Program-made: the position numbers and the translations under genes
Assembly (NCBI GenBank): GCA_963693365.1
Contig: CAVNZM010000008.1
Span: 8,742,001-8,806,000, forward strand
From: Amoebidium appalachense
Lineage: Eukaryota > Ichthyosporea
Length of the DNA stretch: 64,000 bases
Direction: 5' to 3'
Shown here: piece by piece, positions 53,851 to 64,000 of the stretch
Numbering within the stretch: position 1 is the stretch's first letter
Layout: each line of letters opens with the position of its first letter
Notes under the pieces: generated by a model
What the model was told of the DNA's origin: nothing
What the model saw: the letters and a program-made list of their open reading frames with translations, nothing else
Databases searched by the model: none

Positions 53851-55153
53851 ATGGCCTCTCGCCAAGTTAGTATAGCCAAGTCTGCGGTTTCTGACAGCCC
53901 GGACTCTCCCGAGTGTAAGTAATACCTAAGGATTTTACCTTTCTGCTTCCTTGTTACATGCTAAGCCTAACAGTTATTATCTAAAACTCGTTTGCCAGAT
54001 TTGGCACCTGGCGTGAGATAAAGAATAAGCTTCGTGCAGATGCCGAAGCTTATGTCTGTGTGAAGTTCATCGTTAGCTTGTACGCAGTGGTGGTTTGCTC
54101 TCTTTTTTCGAGGCACAGAGACCAGTATCAGGCTACGGGAGCAGGAAGGGAGGGGGTGCGAGGTTGGGGTGGAGGGGGAGAGGAGGGGGGGGGGAGGGAG
54201 GAGAGGGGGAAGATTGGTTGGTATATTCTCATGGTGAAATCAGTTATATAGAGGTCGGATGTTGTTTGTACATCAAACCATATATTCACCTACGGTAGTA
54301 CTGTGGAAAACAAGAAGGAATTAGAGGGCATGCACGTGTTTCATCCTTTTTGTTAACTCATATCAATTGCCCGTTCAACAGTATGCAAGTGTAGTTTCCT
54401 GCGCAAATAGCGAAGGTTTTATCCCGTTTTGTTGTTCAAGATTCCTGATTTATTGTTGAGAAGGAAGTATGTTGGGCCGTGGGGTTAACAATCCTCCTGT
54501 AACACCACCTTTTCTGTTAAGTCAACCCCCCCCCCCCCCCCCCCCCCCTCCTCCCTCCCCTCCTTCAGACACAGTCTTCTGCCTTTTTTGCATCTTAGTA
54601 GCAAAACACTTTGGTTTCTCAGTGACAATTTTATGTTCTGATAGCAGAAAGATATTCTTTAATCCTTCAAATAACCCATATTGTGTACTCTCAGTCCAGG
54701 ATTTCAACCCCCTCCCCTACACCATCCGGGAGGCCCAGCATCGATGAAGCCCTCCAGGATGCTCCAGGACTCTGGGTCTCGGCTTAAGCACCTCAGCCTG
54801 CTTAATCTCTGGTCTTTGCCTCAGGTACTTGTTACATCTCCCACACATTTCTTACATCTATTCACGTTATGACGTCCAGGTACAAGTTACATCTCCCTTA
54901 CATTTCTTACATCTAGTCACGTTATGGTGTCCAGGTACATGTTACAACTCCCGTACAGTTCCTGCGTCTAATCACGTTCTTGAAAGGTCAGTGATGCGTT
55001 AGCTACTTCAACAGTGAGGATACACACATACAACACGCGGGAACGCTGCGCGCACACACACACACATACACACACACACTCGACGACAATCACACAACAA
55101 CACCCACCATCTTTATTTCCTTCCTTCCTAAACAGGCTTCCTTTTCGCTGCAA

Positions 55154-55193
<40 letters not shown>

Positions 55194-56573
55194 CCCTTCC
55201 CTCCCCCCCCCCCCCCCCCCCCCCCCTCCTCTTTTTTTCCCCTCTTCTCCGTCGTTCTCCCACGCACCCACACAACACCTTCTTTTCAGAGCGACAATCG
55301 CTCTCTTTCTTGAACCTTTCTTTCTATGTTTCCGTTCTGCTTTTGCTGTTTTCTTATAGCAGCCTTTGCACTTTTCCATCCATACATTCAAATGGGTGTG
55401 TTCCAGTGAAAACCCAAAATCCCCTTTTTCTCTCTGCCTCTTCCCCACTCCCCCCCCCCCCCCCCCACCATCCCCCCTCCTTCTCATCTTGTGCTTAAAC
55501 CCAAAGCCCCCCCCCCCCCCCCTCCCCCCCCTTCCCCCTTCCCCCTTCCCCCAGTGTGTTGTATTGAAACCCGAAAATCGTTTATCCCTCTCTCTCTCTC
55601 TCCGGCCCCCCCCCCCCTCCGCCCCCTCTCCACCCATCCCGTCTCTCTCTGCCCCTTCCCCCTCCCGCCCCCCCCTCCCCCCCTTGTTGAACTAAACCCC
55701 AGGTCCTCCCCCCCCCCCCCCTCCCCCCATAACCTCCCTCTTTTTAAATACCCAGATTTTTTCATTCCCCCCCCCCCCCCCCCCCCCCTCCCCCCTCCCC
55801 CCTTCCTCCTCCTCCCCCTGTTGAACTGTGAACCCCTCCCCCCGCCCCCCTTTTTTTTAAAAAAAAAAACAACAAACAAAAAAACCTTATTTTATTCCCC
55901 CCCCCCCCCCCCCCCCCTGGTATGTGATACATCGTATCTTCCATACTGATCGACTCCTTTCTCTTCCACTTACTGCTTCTTTCCCTGTAGGTGATTCGAC
56001 GGACTGGTATCGTGGTTACGATTGGTCCGGAGTCAGCTGACGTGGAGACACTGATTGAACTGCGCAAGGCGGGGATGAACATCATGCGCCTAAATCTGGC
56101 ACAGTACAGCCACGAGGTGGGGGTTTTCATATTTAAAATTAGTTTTAACAATATGTAAAAAGGTGTAAATTGTAACTTGGCTTGATTGCTGCTAGTTTGA
56201 AATACCATAAAGGGCGAAGTACAAGTGCAGCCACGAGGTTGTTAAAAAATTTGGAGAAATTGAAAAGTTTAAAAGGCTTTTTAAACTTGTTGTGATGGCA
56301 TCTAATCTTAAACACTAATTTGGTGTTAGGTATAGAAGTGAAATGAAGTGGGATTGGAAGGCGAGCAGGGGCGGGGACGGGGGCGAAAGGGGGGATGGGG
56401 TGTGTGTGTGTTTGGGGGGGGGGGAGAGGGGGAGGGGGGGGGGGGGGGGGCAGAATGGAGTTTGGATGTGTTTATGACACTAGTTTTACAACGCCTTTAA
56501 TATTAAATCCTAAAAATTAAGGTTTGGTAGACGACTGTGGTGAACAGTGTCTGATATCTTGCATCTCTTTCTT

Positions 56574-56613
<40 letters not shown>

Positions 56614-56791
56614 CGGCCCGCCTGGCATTGGTCTTAACCTGTAACATGTCCTAACCTACCCCCCAGGAACCCCCCTGATGATGGACTCTGTTCAAGTGTC
56701 TTCTGCCTGCACGCTTCTCATTTTTGTGACGTTTTTGCTGTTGATCTTTGTTGTCTCCTCCATATTTCCAACCCGCTAACACATACATCCC

Positions 56792-56831
<40 letters not shown>

Positions 56832-56992
56832 TTTCTCCTCTTCCTCCCCAGTTCCACAGCAACCTTCTTGCCAATCTTCGTGAGTCCTTCCATTGTCTGC
56901 CCGGTCCACTCATTGCCGTAGCCATCGACATTAAGGGCCCTGAGATCCGCACCGGGGGCTTGGAAACTAGGCGAGAGGTACTTAACCCCTTC

Positions 56993-57033
<41 letters not shown>

Positions 57034-57377
57034 CGGGGCGGAGTCTATAAGGATGGGCTCTACTAATAATTCAAAGTCCTTGTGGGTGATTTGCTGCATG
57101 TGCATTATGTTGTCGGTCGTGGCGCACTCGTAACACATCCCCCCCCCCCCCCCCTCCCCCCTCCCCCCCACGGCATATTTAACCCGTAATCCTGCTACCA
57201 CACCATGCTCACTCACTCACTCCCACATATGTGTACCTCCCCTCCCAGCCCCCTCCCCCTCCCCCCCCCCACCCACCCACCCACCCACCCACACCCACAC
57301 ACAAACACAGTTCCACACACATACATCACCTATTCCCTTCCCCCCCCTACCCACACACACACACGCTCGCGCGCGCG

Positions 57378-57446
<69 letters not shown>

Positions 57447-57782
57447 CTTATGCACACAGATTGAAATCCGCAGTGGGGACCTTCTTCAGCTGACGACCGA
57501 TGAGCGCTACATGAACAAGGGCAGCCACGAGATAGTCTATGTGGACTATAAGAACCTGCCCCGTGCCGTAAAGCTCGGCAGGTAGGCACACACATGCACA
57601 CATACATGCATGCACATGCTCACAGGTGCGCATGCACACTACATGCATGCACATGTTCCCCACGTGCACATGCACACACATGCATATGCATGCGTGCACA
57701 CATATACACTCATACACCTTTGTACAGACACACATGCACACGAACACACATGCGCTGTCTCGCTCCTGTCTCTCTCTCTCTC

Positions 57783-57870
<88 letters not shown>

Positions 57871-58224
57871 TCTGAATATGACAGGGACACACAGACATAA
57901 CACCCACCCACCCTTCCCCCCCCCCCCCCCCCCCCCCCTTCCCCCTCCCACACACACACATCCTCCTCCCCCCCCCTCCCCCCTTTCCCTCCAAACACCC
58001 AAATACCGCGCCCCCCCCCCCCCCCCCCCCCCCTTTCCCTGCAAACAACCAAATACCCCCCCCCTCAGCTTACGTGTGGTTAGCACTCTGCATTTTGTTG
58101 TCCGTTGTGAATGTGTACCTCGTACTCTGTAACACATTTTTTCTAGGCCCCCCCCTCCCCCACCCCCTCTCCCTCCCCCAGCCACTCCCCCCCAACCCTA
58201 ATCTCGTACTCTAGACTCATTCTA

Positions 58225-58280
<56 letters not shown>

Positions 58281-58896
58281 CCCTGCTCGTCTCTGATCAA
58301 GACGGGTGACCTACCCATGTTCAAGTGAAACAGTATCTGAGTTGGGTTTCGTTAACGAGGTGAATAGGTCGAAACTCGGGTACTGTGGATGACGTGGGCC
58401 CCCCCTGAGGATGGGCTCTGCTTATTATGCATACTCTTGATGTATGGCTTGCATTCTGCATCGTGTTATCCGTTTGTTCTCGTGTACTTCGTACTTTTTG
58501 ACGCATTCAAACCCCCCCCCCCCCCCGGCGTTCTCCCCCCCCCCTCCCCCCCTCCCCCTTAACCCCCTCCTCCGTCCCCCCCCCCCCCCTCTCTCCCCCC
58601 CCCCTCTTCCCTCCCCCCTCCCCCCCAAAAAAAAAAAAAAAAACAAAAAAAAAAACAGCATCATCTATATAGACGAGGGCCTTCTCAAGTTCACCGTGAC
58701 TGAGGTTGGGGAGACTACGGCCACTGTCCAGGCCATGAATGGGGGTCTATTGGGGCCTAGGAGGAGTCTGCTGATCCCTCAGGCAGAGCTGGACTTGGTG
58801 CCTGTGTCGGAGAAGGATATCGGTGTGTGGGTGGTTGTGTGTGTGTGTGGGTGTGGGTGTGTGTGTGTGTGTGTGTGTGGTTTTTTTTTGTTGTTG

Positions 58897-58929
<33 letters not shown>

Positions 58930-59098
58930 AGGATTGCTATGATCCCTCAGGCAAAGTTGGACTTAGTACCTGTGTCGGAGAAGGTTGGTTGGGTTTGGGG
59001 GGAGGGGGGGGGGGGGGAGGGGGGGGGGGGGAGGCGCTGCAAATAATGAGATGAGGGTTGGCAAAGAAGCACATGGGTTGTTGTGTGGTGGTGGTTGG

Positions 59099-59132
<34 letters not shown>

Positions 59133-59169
59133 TTTTTTTTTTTTTTGGTTGTTGTTTGGGGGGGGAGGG

Positions 59170-59207
<38 letters not shown>

Positions 59208-59368
59208 CTATGATCCCTCAGGCAAAGTTGGACTTGGTACCTGTGTCGGAGAAGGTTGGTTGGGTTTGGGGGGGAGGGGGCGAGAGGGGGGGGAGGGGGG
59301 GGGGGGGGGGCTGCAAATAATGAGATGAGGGTTGGCAAAGAAGCACATGGGTTGTTGTGTGGTGGTGG

Positions 59369-59408
<40 letters not shown>

Positions 59409-59644
59409 GGAGGCTCTGATTCCTTAAGCAGTGTCGGACTTGGTGCCTGTGTCGGAAAAGGGTATAGGTGTGAGGTGTGGGTGGGTGGGTGGGTGGATGG
59501 GGAGGTAGGATGGATGGGTGTTGGTGTGGGTGGGTGGTTGGTTCTGTGTTCTGTGTGTGTGTTGGGGGGGTTTGGGGGGAGGGGGGGGGGGGTGGGAGGA
59601 ACGGGGGATAGACTGGAGTGTTGGCCGAGGCATCTCCTCCTCTC

Positions 59645-59690
<46 letters not shown>

Positions 59691-59967
59691 TGCACATGTC
59701 TGCACGTGCGCATGTGCACACTATGTGCATGTGCATGCTTGTGTGTGCCCATACGTGCAAGCACACACCTCCCATCGAGCCACAGTATGTCACCTAATCC
59801 AGTCATTTGACACACAACCGCACACTTCCTCCACCCACCACATCAGGCACACACACACACTTGCACTCGTACCAACTCAGCCCATCCTCCCTCCCCCCCC
59901 CCCCCCCCCCCCCCCCCCTCCCCCCCCTCCTTCTAGCACACACACACACTCACGTACGCATCCCATC

Positions 59968-60014
<47 letters not shown>

Positions 60015-60217
60015 ACATACACACACACACATATCCTTTTCCGACAAAAGCACCAAATCTACCTGTGGCATCAGAGCACACACACAAACAAACACACCAC
60101 ACACCACCCCACCACCCCAACCCCTAACCCCTCTCCTCAATTCTCCTTCACCGTGCCAAATGTTTCAACTTATGCTGGTACCCCTTCTCATTTTTTGTTC
60201 CCCCTCCCCCCCCCCCC

Positions 60218-60249
<32 letters not shown>

Positions 60250-60591
60250 TTCCCCCCTCCAAACAGTGGATCTCCGGTGGGGTCTTGCACACGATGTCGA
60301 CATTGTGTTCTGCCACGCACGAAAGGCATCCGACCTGCAAGTAGTGCGGGAAGCAATGGGAGAGGAGGGCAAAAAAATCAAGTTGGTGGCAAAAGTGGAG
60401 ACGCATGAGGGGTTAAAGAACTTTGACGAGATACTGGTGGAGGCGGGGGGGATCATGGTGGGCCGTGGAGATATGGGGTGGGTGAATGTGTGTGTGTGTG
60501 TGTGTGTGTACGTGTTGGTTTGGACAGGCAGACAATGAATCTACACATGTACATGCATGCATACACGGACACACACATATAGGGGAAGGAA

Positions 60592-60629
<38 letters not shown>

Positions 60630-61161
60630 GGGTGGATGTGGAGGGAGAGAGAGAGAGACATGGGATTTGTGTCGATGTGTGTCTGTGCTTGTTTGGACAC
60701 ACCACGCGCAACACATTCACGTGTTATAGCACATGCGAGCGTATACGCTTAGGCTCGCACACACACACACACACACACACAGAAACAAAAGGGGTTGGTT
60801 GGGGATGGTGTGGTGGTGTTTGTTTGGACATGCACACTGAGAGATAAGGGGGGGGGGGGAGAGAAAGAGGGGAAGTGAGAGAGGGGAGGGGGACACTGAA
60901 AGAGACAGGGGGGTGGGGTGAGAGAGAGAAAGAGAGAGGGGGAGTCAGAAATGGGAGGGGGAGACAAAGAGAAGGAGGGGAGGGGGGAGGGGGGGGGGGA
61001 GAAGAGAGAGAGAGAGAGGGAGAGAGAGAGAACATGGGGTAGGTATTGGTGTGTCCGGGCAGGGTTGAGCACACACAAACACACACACACACACACACCT
61101 CCTCCTCCAGGACATACCATCTCTCTGCTGTTTGCTTCTCCGCTTATTCTTTCCCACACTA

Positions 61162-61201
<40 letters not shown>

Positions 61202-61376
61202 TTCCACCCCCTCCCGGCGCCCCCCCCTTCACACACACCCACACACACGTTTCCCCGTGCCTCACCCAGTTACTTGCAAACGTGCCTCGAACACGGGTGT
61301 ATTAGCAGGAATGTTCGTATTCTATTATTCTATAGGGCCTATGTGGCGGGCTCTCATAGGCAGCCATGTGGGTGAG

Positions 61377-61415
<39 letters not shown>

Positions 61416-62476
61416 TTCCCCCCGGCGTCCTTCCCTAATCTGCCCCCCCCCCCCCCCCCCCCCCTTCCCCCTCTGTCTGCCTGCAACTGTTTTCTGAATT
61501 TTTCCTCCCCACTTCAGGATCGAGATACCAGCAGAGAAGGTTTTCCTAGCGCAGAAGATGATGCTTGCCAAGTGCAACCTTGCTGGCAAACCGTCCATAT
61601 GTGCCATGCAGATGCTCGACTCAATGAGCAAGAACCCAAGGCCCACACGGGCAGAGGTATGGCTAATCTTAGCTGTATACTTAGCGCGCGCGCGCACACA
61701 CACACACACACACACATGTGCATATGTGCGCATGTGCACAAATGCACACCTAAACACTCTAGGTACACGCGGGGTGTGGACGCACAAGGGCAAAAGAGAA
61801 GAGGGGTCGGTGGGCGTGTGGGTTGGTGGGTGGTGTGCTTGCCTAGGCAACAGGCTGGCCAAAAGGGGTTGAAGTTTAATGGCCAACATCTTTCCTTCCT
61901 TTCTTTGCTCCACATTAACGCAACCTCCGCATCTACCACTCTGCCCTCTAAGCTGCGAGCCACGTTGGTGCCGTAATTCTGTGCACACTTTTCACGAAGC
62001 CGTGTGGGCGCCCAGAAAATAGTGCGAAAAAAGCGATTTTGGGTTGGAGGGCAGGGTCTGTCGGATCACCATGTCGACATGGGCTAGTCTCGGTGAATTG
62101 ACACAAACTGATAATCTCTGCTGATTGGTGCGAGACACCTGAGCAATATTGCTCATGGATGCTTGCCGCCCAGCTGAAATGGTAGATACGGAGGGTATAT
62201 TACCGAGGGATATAATGTTATACATGCAAACAAAAAGAGAGATCTAACACCATATTTCCGCTGTTTCATGTCTGACTATACATCAGCTGCATGGCACATA
62301 AAGTGAATCTTGGACCAAACCAGCCATGGAAGAAAGCACTCAAACTATGTGCAACTAACATGTCCCCTTTTCAGGTCAACGAAACTACCAATTTCCGTGG
62401 TAACTCGTGTGTGATAGTAGACACGTAAATCAAAGGAAACAAGAAGAAACCCCGCAAACTATCTAACCACACATCC

Positions 62477-62519
<43 letters not shown>

Positions 62520-64000
62520 CCTTCCAATGTTGGGATCAGCGACGTAGCGAATGCTATTCTAGCTAACTTTTTCAATATGATATTCATGTAAATCAAAAGA
62601 AATTCTAAGAAACCCCACAAACTATCTAACCGCATGTCTCCAGAAACCCGTTAAACTATCTAACCACCTATCCCCTTCATTTCCAATTTTCAGATCAGCG
62701 ACGTAGCGAACGGCGTTCTAGACGGGGCCGACTGTGTGATACTCTCTAGCGACATAGATCGGAATGGAAAATTTAACAAAAGCACGCAAACTATCTAACC
62801 GCATATCTCCCCCTCCCAATTTTCAGATCAGCGACGTAGCAAATGCCGTTCTAGACGGGGCCGACTGTGTGATGCTGTCGAGTGAGACGTCACGTGGCAA
62901 CTATGCCGTGCAGGCGGTGCAGATGATGCACAGGGTCTGCACGGAGGCTGAGAGCGCCATGTTCTACCGCCCACTTTTCAATGAGCTTATCAATTTCTCG
63001 AGGAGGCGTATGTGTATACCCCTTTTGCACAGAACCCGCCCCGCCCCCCGCCACCTTAAAACACACAGATATACACACGCTTGCGCGCACATACACACCC
63101 GCGAGCGCGCGCGCGCTCACGCACACGCACATGCAATAGCCGTGCCATGGGAGGGTATCTTCTAGTCTGTTTCCCTGTTTTTGGTGTGTGGGAGAGTGGG
63201 CGGGTAGGTGGGTGTCGGTAGGTGGGTGAGTGGGTGGATGATATGGTGTGTTATGTTGGAGGGTGGAGAGGGGGGGGGGGGGGGGGGGGAGGGGGAGGGG
63301 GGGGGGGGGGTCTTTGTGTGGGTGATGATAAGTGAATTATTGGTGTCTCTAAAAAAAGTACGTATTTTCCTGAGCCTGCGCTCACTGTTCCTTTCATTGT
63401 AGCCTCTAATGGTAACACTTAGTATACATGTTTGCATTATTAGGCGTTTTCCCTCTGTCCTGCATTGGCCTAAGAACAGCTCCTAACTTCTGCCTCTCTT
63501 CCCCCCCCTCCCCTCCCCCCCCTCCCCCCCCTCCCCCCCTCCCCTTCACACCCCCGCCCCCCCATCCCCTTCACCCCCCCCCCCCCCCCCCCCCCCCCCC
63601 CCATGCTTCTCATCGTGTATGCGTACTTCGTACCGTGTTCCGCATTCAAACCCCCCCCCTCCCCTTCCCCTCCCCCCCCAAAGCCCCCCAACACACACCC
63701 ACCCCCCCCCACACACACGTACACACATACACGTACGTAACAGGTCTTCGCGACACCGAGGAAACCGTCGCCATTGCCGCCGTCAACGCCGCCTACGCCC
63801 AAAACGCCGCCGCAATCATCTGCCTGACCACAAGCGGGCGCACGGCCGCGTACGTTTCCAAATATAGACCCCAGTGCCCAGTTTTGACCGTCACGAGGAA
63901 GGAGCGCGTTGCTAGGCAGCTCCACCTGTATAGGTCGATCTTCCCCATGAGATACCCGTTGAAGAAGCATGAGGTGTTTCAGGATGATGTGGACTCGAGG
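53851..64000 (+). CDS. PK: Pyruvate kinase, 3' end beyond window
   Basis: Ten phase-matched exons: 53851-53914, 54739-54824, 55991-56116, 56852-56977, 57460-57581, 58659-58822, 60267-60477, 61518-61656, 62827-63007 and 63744-64000+, giving 492 aa so far. The enzyme transfers phosphate from phosphoenolpyruvate to ADP in glycolysis. Landmarks are [10 protein letters not shown] (R83, N85), KGPEIRTG (~120-127), B domain (~127-226, [13 protein letters not shown]), catalytic AKVETHEG (K272, E274), [19 protein letters not shown] (D298, then the family signature), RPTRAE and [11 protein letters not shown], followed by the C-terminal domain. Unusual changes: the K+-ligand serine after N85 is Ala87, the threonine corresponding to human Thr328 is Met330, and LSGET is LSSET. 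Exon 2's acceptor was chosen because upstream alternatives hit stops. Introns carry exon echoes at four places and several poly-C-tailed repeats. Confidence 0.93.
54822..54986 (+). repeat. Three 55-bp tandem units, each starting with a splice-donor string
   Basis: Units start at 54822, 54877 and 54932, each with CAG|GTAC. The first is the real end of pyruvate kinase exon 2 and its donor. The others carry the same junction into the intron. The unit continues tgttacatctccc...acatttcttacatcta...cacgttatg. Confidence 0.9.
56219..56241 (+). pseudogene. Short echo of pyruvate kinase exon 3 end
   Basis: tacaagtgcagccacgaggt resembles the end of exon 3 (gcacagtacagccacgag|gt), about 110 nt downstream of the true donor. 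It is only about 20 nt, so chance similarity is possible. Confidence 0.45.
56664..56830 (+). repeat. Second dispersed repeat family, copy 2, poly-C tail
   Basis: It aligns with 28840-29021 (aggaacccc...tgatgatggactctgttcaag...cctccatatttccaaccc), then about 38 C. Its tail ends about 20 nt before pyruvate kinase exon 4. Confidence 0.75.
57047..57155 (+). repeat. Truncated, diverged SINE-like fragment with C tail
   Basis: aaggatgggctctactaata...attatgttgtcggtcgtggc...actcgtaacacatc, then a C-rich tail. It follows a C run that begins 18 nt after the pyruvate kinase exon 4 donor. Confidence 0.55.
57766..57863. repeat. (CT)n / poly-C / (CT)n composite
   Basis: A C run of about 32 nt sits between two (CT)n repeats. 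It follows a CATG/CACA-rich stretch in pyruvate kinase intron 5. Confidence 0.9.
58066..58142 (+). repeat. Truncated SINE-like 3' domain
   Basis: cagcttacgtgtggttagca...tgttgtccgttgtgaatgtgt...ctcgtactctgtaacacatt matches the diverged branch of the SINE 3' domain seen at 26536 and 34775. No pure tail remains. Confidence 0.5.
58279..58526 (+). repeat. SINE-like element, subfamily B, 5'-shortened
   Basis: The body 58279-58511 starts at aaccctgctcgtctctg, about 30 nt inside the subfamily B head, and is preceded directly by 50 C (58229-58278). It ends gacgcattcaaa plus a 15-C tail. It lies in pyruvate kinase intron 5, about 130 bp before exon 6. Confidence 0.8.
58930..59472 (+). pseudogene. Three exon echoes of the end of pyruvate kinase exon 6
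   Basis: The end of exon 6 (atccctcaggcagagctgga...gtgtcggagaag) recurs at 58936-58983, 59207-59254 and, more decayed, at 59412-59459. The first two lie in a near-identical 271-bp tandem unit (58930 and 59201) that also contains GT, T(n)G(n) and poly-G tracts. Each copy is followed by a GT-containing donor-like string (gttggt). Confidence 0.9.
60840..61035. repeat. GA/GGGA-rich purine tract
   Basis: A nearly pure purine strand of about 190 nt (agagagaaagaggggaag...), in pyruvate kinase intron 7. It may form triplex DNA. Confidence 0.8.
62513..62771 (+). pseudogene. Two upstream exon echoes of pyruvate kinase exon 9
   Basis: The start of exon 9 (atcagcgacgtagc...) is copied at 62535-62566 and at 62694-62756. 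The second copy keeps an intact acceptor (ccaattttcag) and matches about 50 nt before diverging. The flanking intron words 'aaactatctaaccgcat' recur before each copy and before the real exon (62827), so the unit is intron end plus exon start. The second copy is open for about 30 codons but then stops. Confidence 0.88.
63602..63661 (+). repeat. Very short 5'-truncated subfamily A SINE fragment
   Basis: Only the last ~48 nt of subfamily A (atgcttctcatcgtgtatgc...gttccgcattcaaa) plus a C tail, preceded directly by about 25 C. It lies in pyruvate kinase intron 9, about 85 bp before exon 10. Confidence 0.8.

Overview
This is a stretch of intron-rich nuclear DNA from a eukaryote. Real coding exons are short, cleanly bounded by GT-AG (occasionally GC-AG) splice sites, and scattered through very long introns. 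Those introns are packed with poly-C and poly-G runs (up to 62 nt), CA/GT microsatellites, C(n)A(n) tracts and dispersed repeats. Two proteins are strikingly animal-like: a 190-residue NCS-1/frequenin, and a CERT ceramide-transfer protein with PH, FFAT and START modules. I therefore infer a unicellular holozoan such as an ichthyosporean, or another opisthokont with a repeat-loaded genome. The sequence alone does not name the species.

Layout. (1) 1-4576, minus strand: 3' part of a C2-domain protein gene. (2) 4577-6347: shared upstream region with a TATA box. (3) 6348-12488, plus: signal recognition particle receptor beta subunit, six exons, 250 aa. (4) 14146-22042, plus: six-exon, about 1538-aa protein joining a DUF6729-like zinc-ribbon module to an apparently intact DEDDy 3'-5' exonuclease, a Myb-like segment and a zinc knuckle; probably mobile-element derived, with two GC-AG introns. 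(5) 25420-37460, plus: complete CERT homologue, 11 exons, 588 aa, with two tRNA-Asp(GTC) genes and one tRNA-Pro(AGG) gene in its introns. (6) 39289-46526, plus: complete NCS-1, five exons. (7) 50753-52475, minus: decayed F-box/leucine-rich gene with two in-frame stops and two frameshifts. (8) 53851-64000, plus: pyruvate kinase, ten exons, running off the window.

Two non-coding themes stand out. First, a SINE-like family (two subfamilies, more than 20 full or truncated copies, including a 453-bp tandem array) ends in poly-C rather than poly-A and is often 5'-truncated. Second, exon/intron junctions are repeatedly copied into the adjacent intron as degenerate 'exon echoes'. I see these in SRPRB, NCS-1 and at four places in pyruvate kinase, often with poly-G or poly-C tracts between copies. 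Two foldback (MITE-like) elements are also present.

The genes do not form an operon or pathway. They are ordinary housekeeping and signalling genes: ER targeting, ER-Golgi ceramide transfer, calcium sensing and glycolysis. All gene models were built by hand from reading frame, splice sites and phase matching, and have not been checked against transcripts. No rRNA genes or CRISPR arrays were seen.
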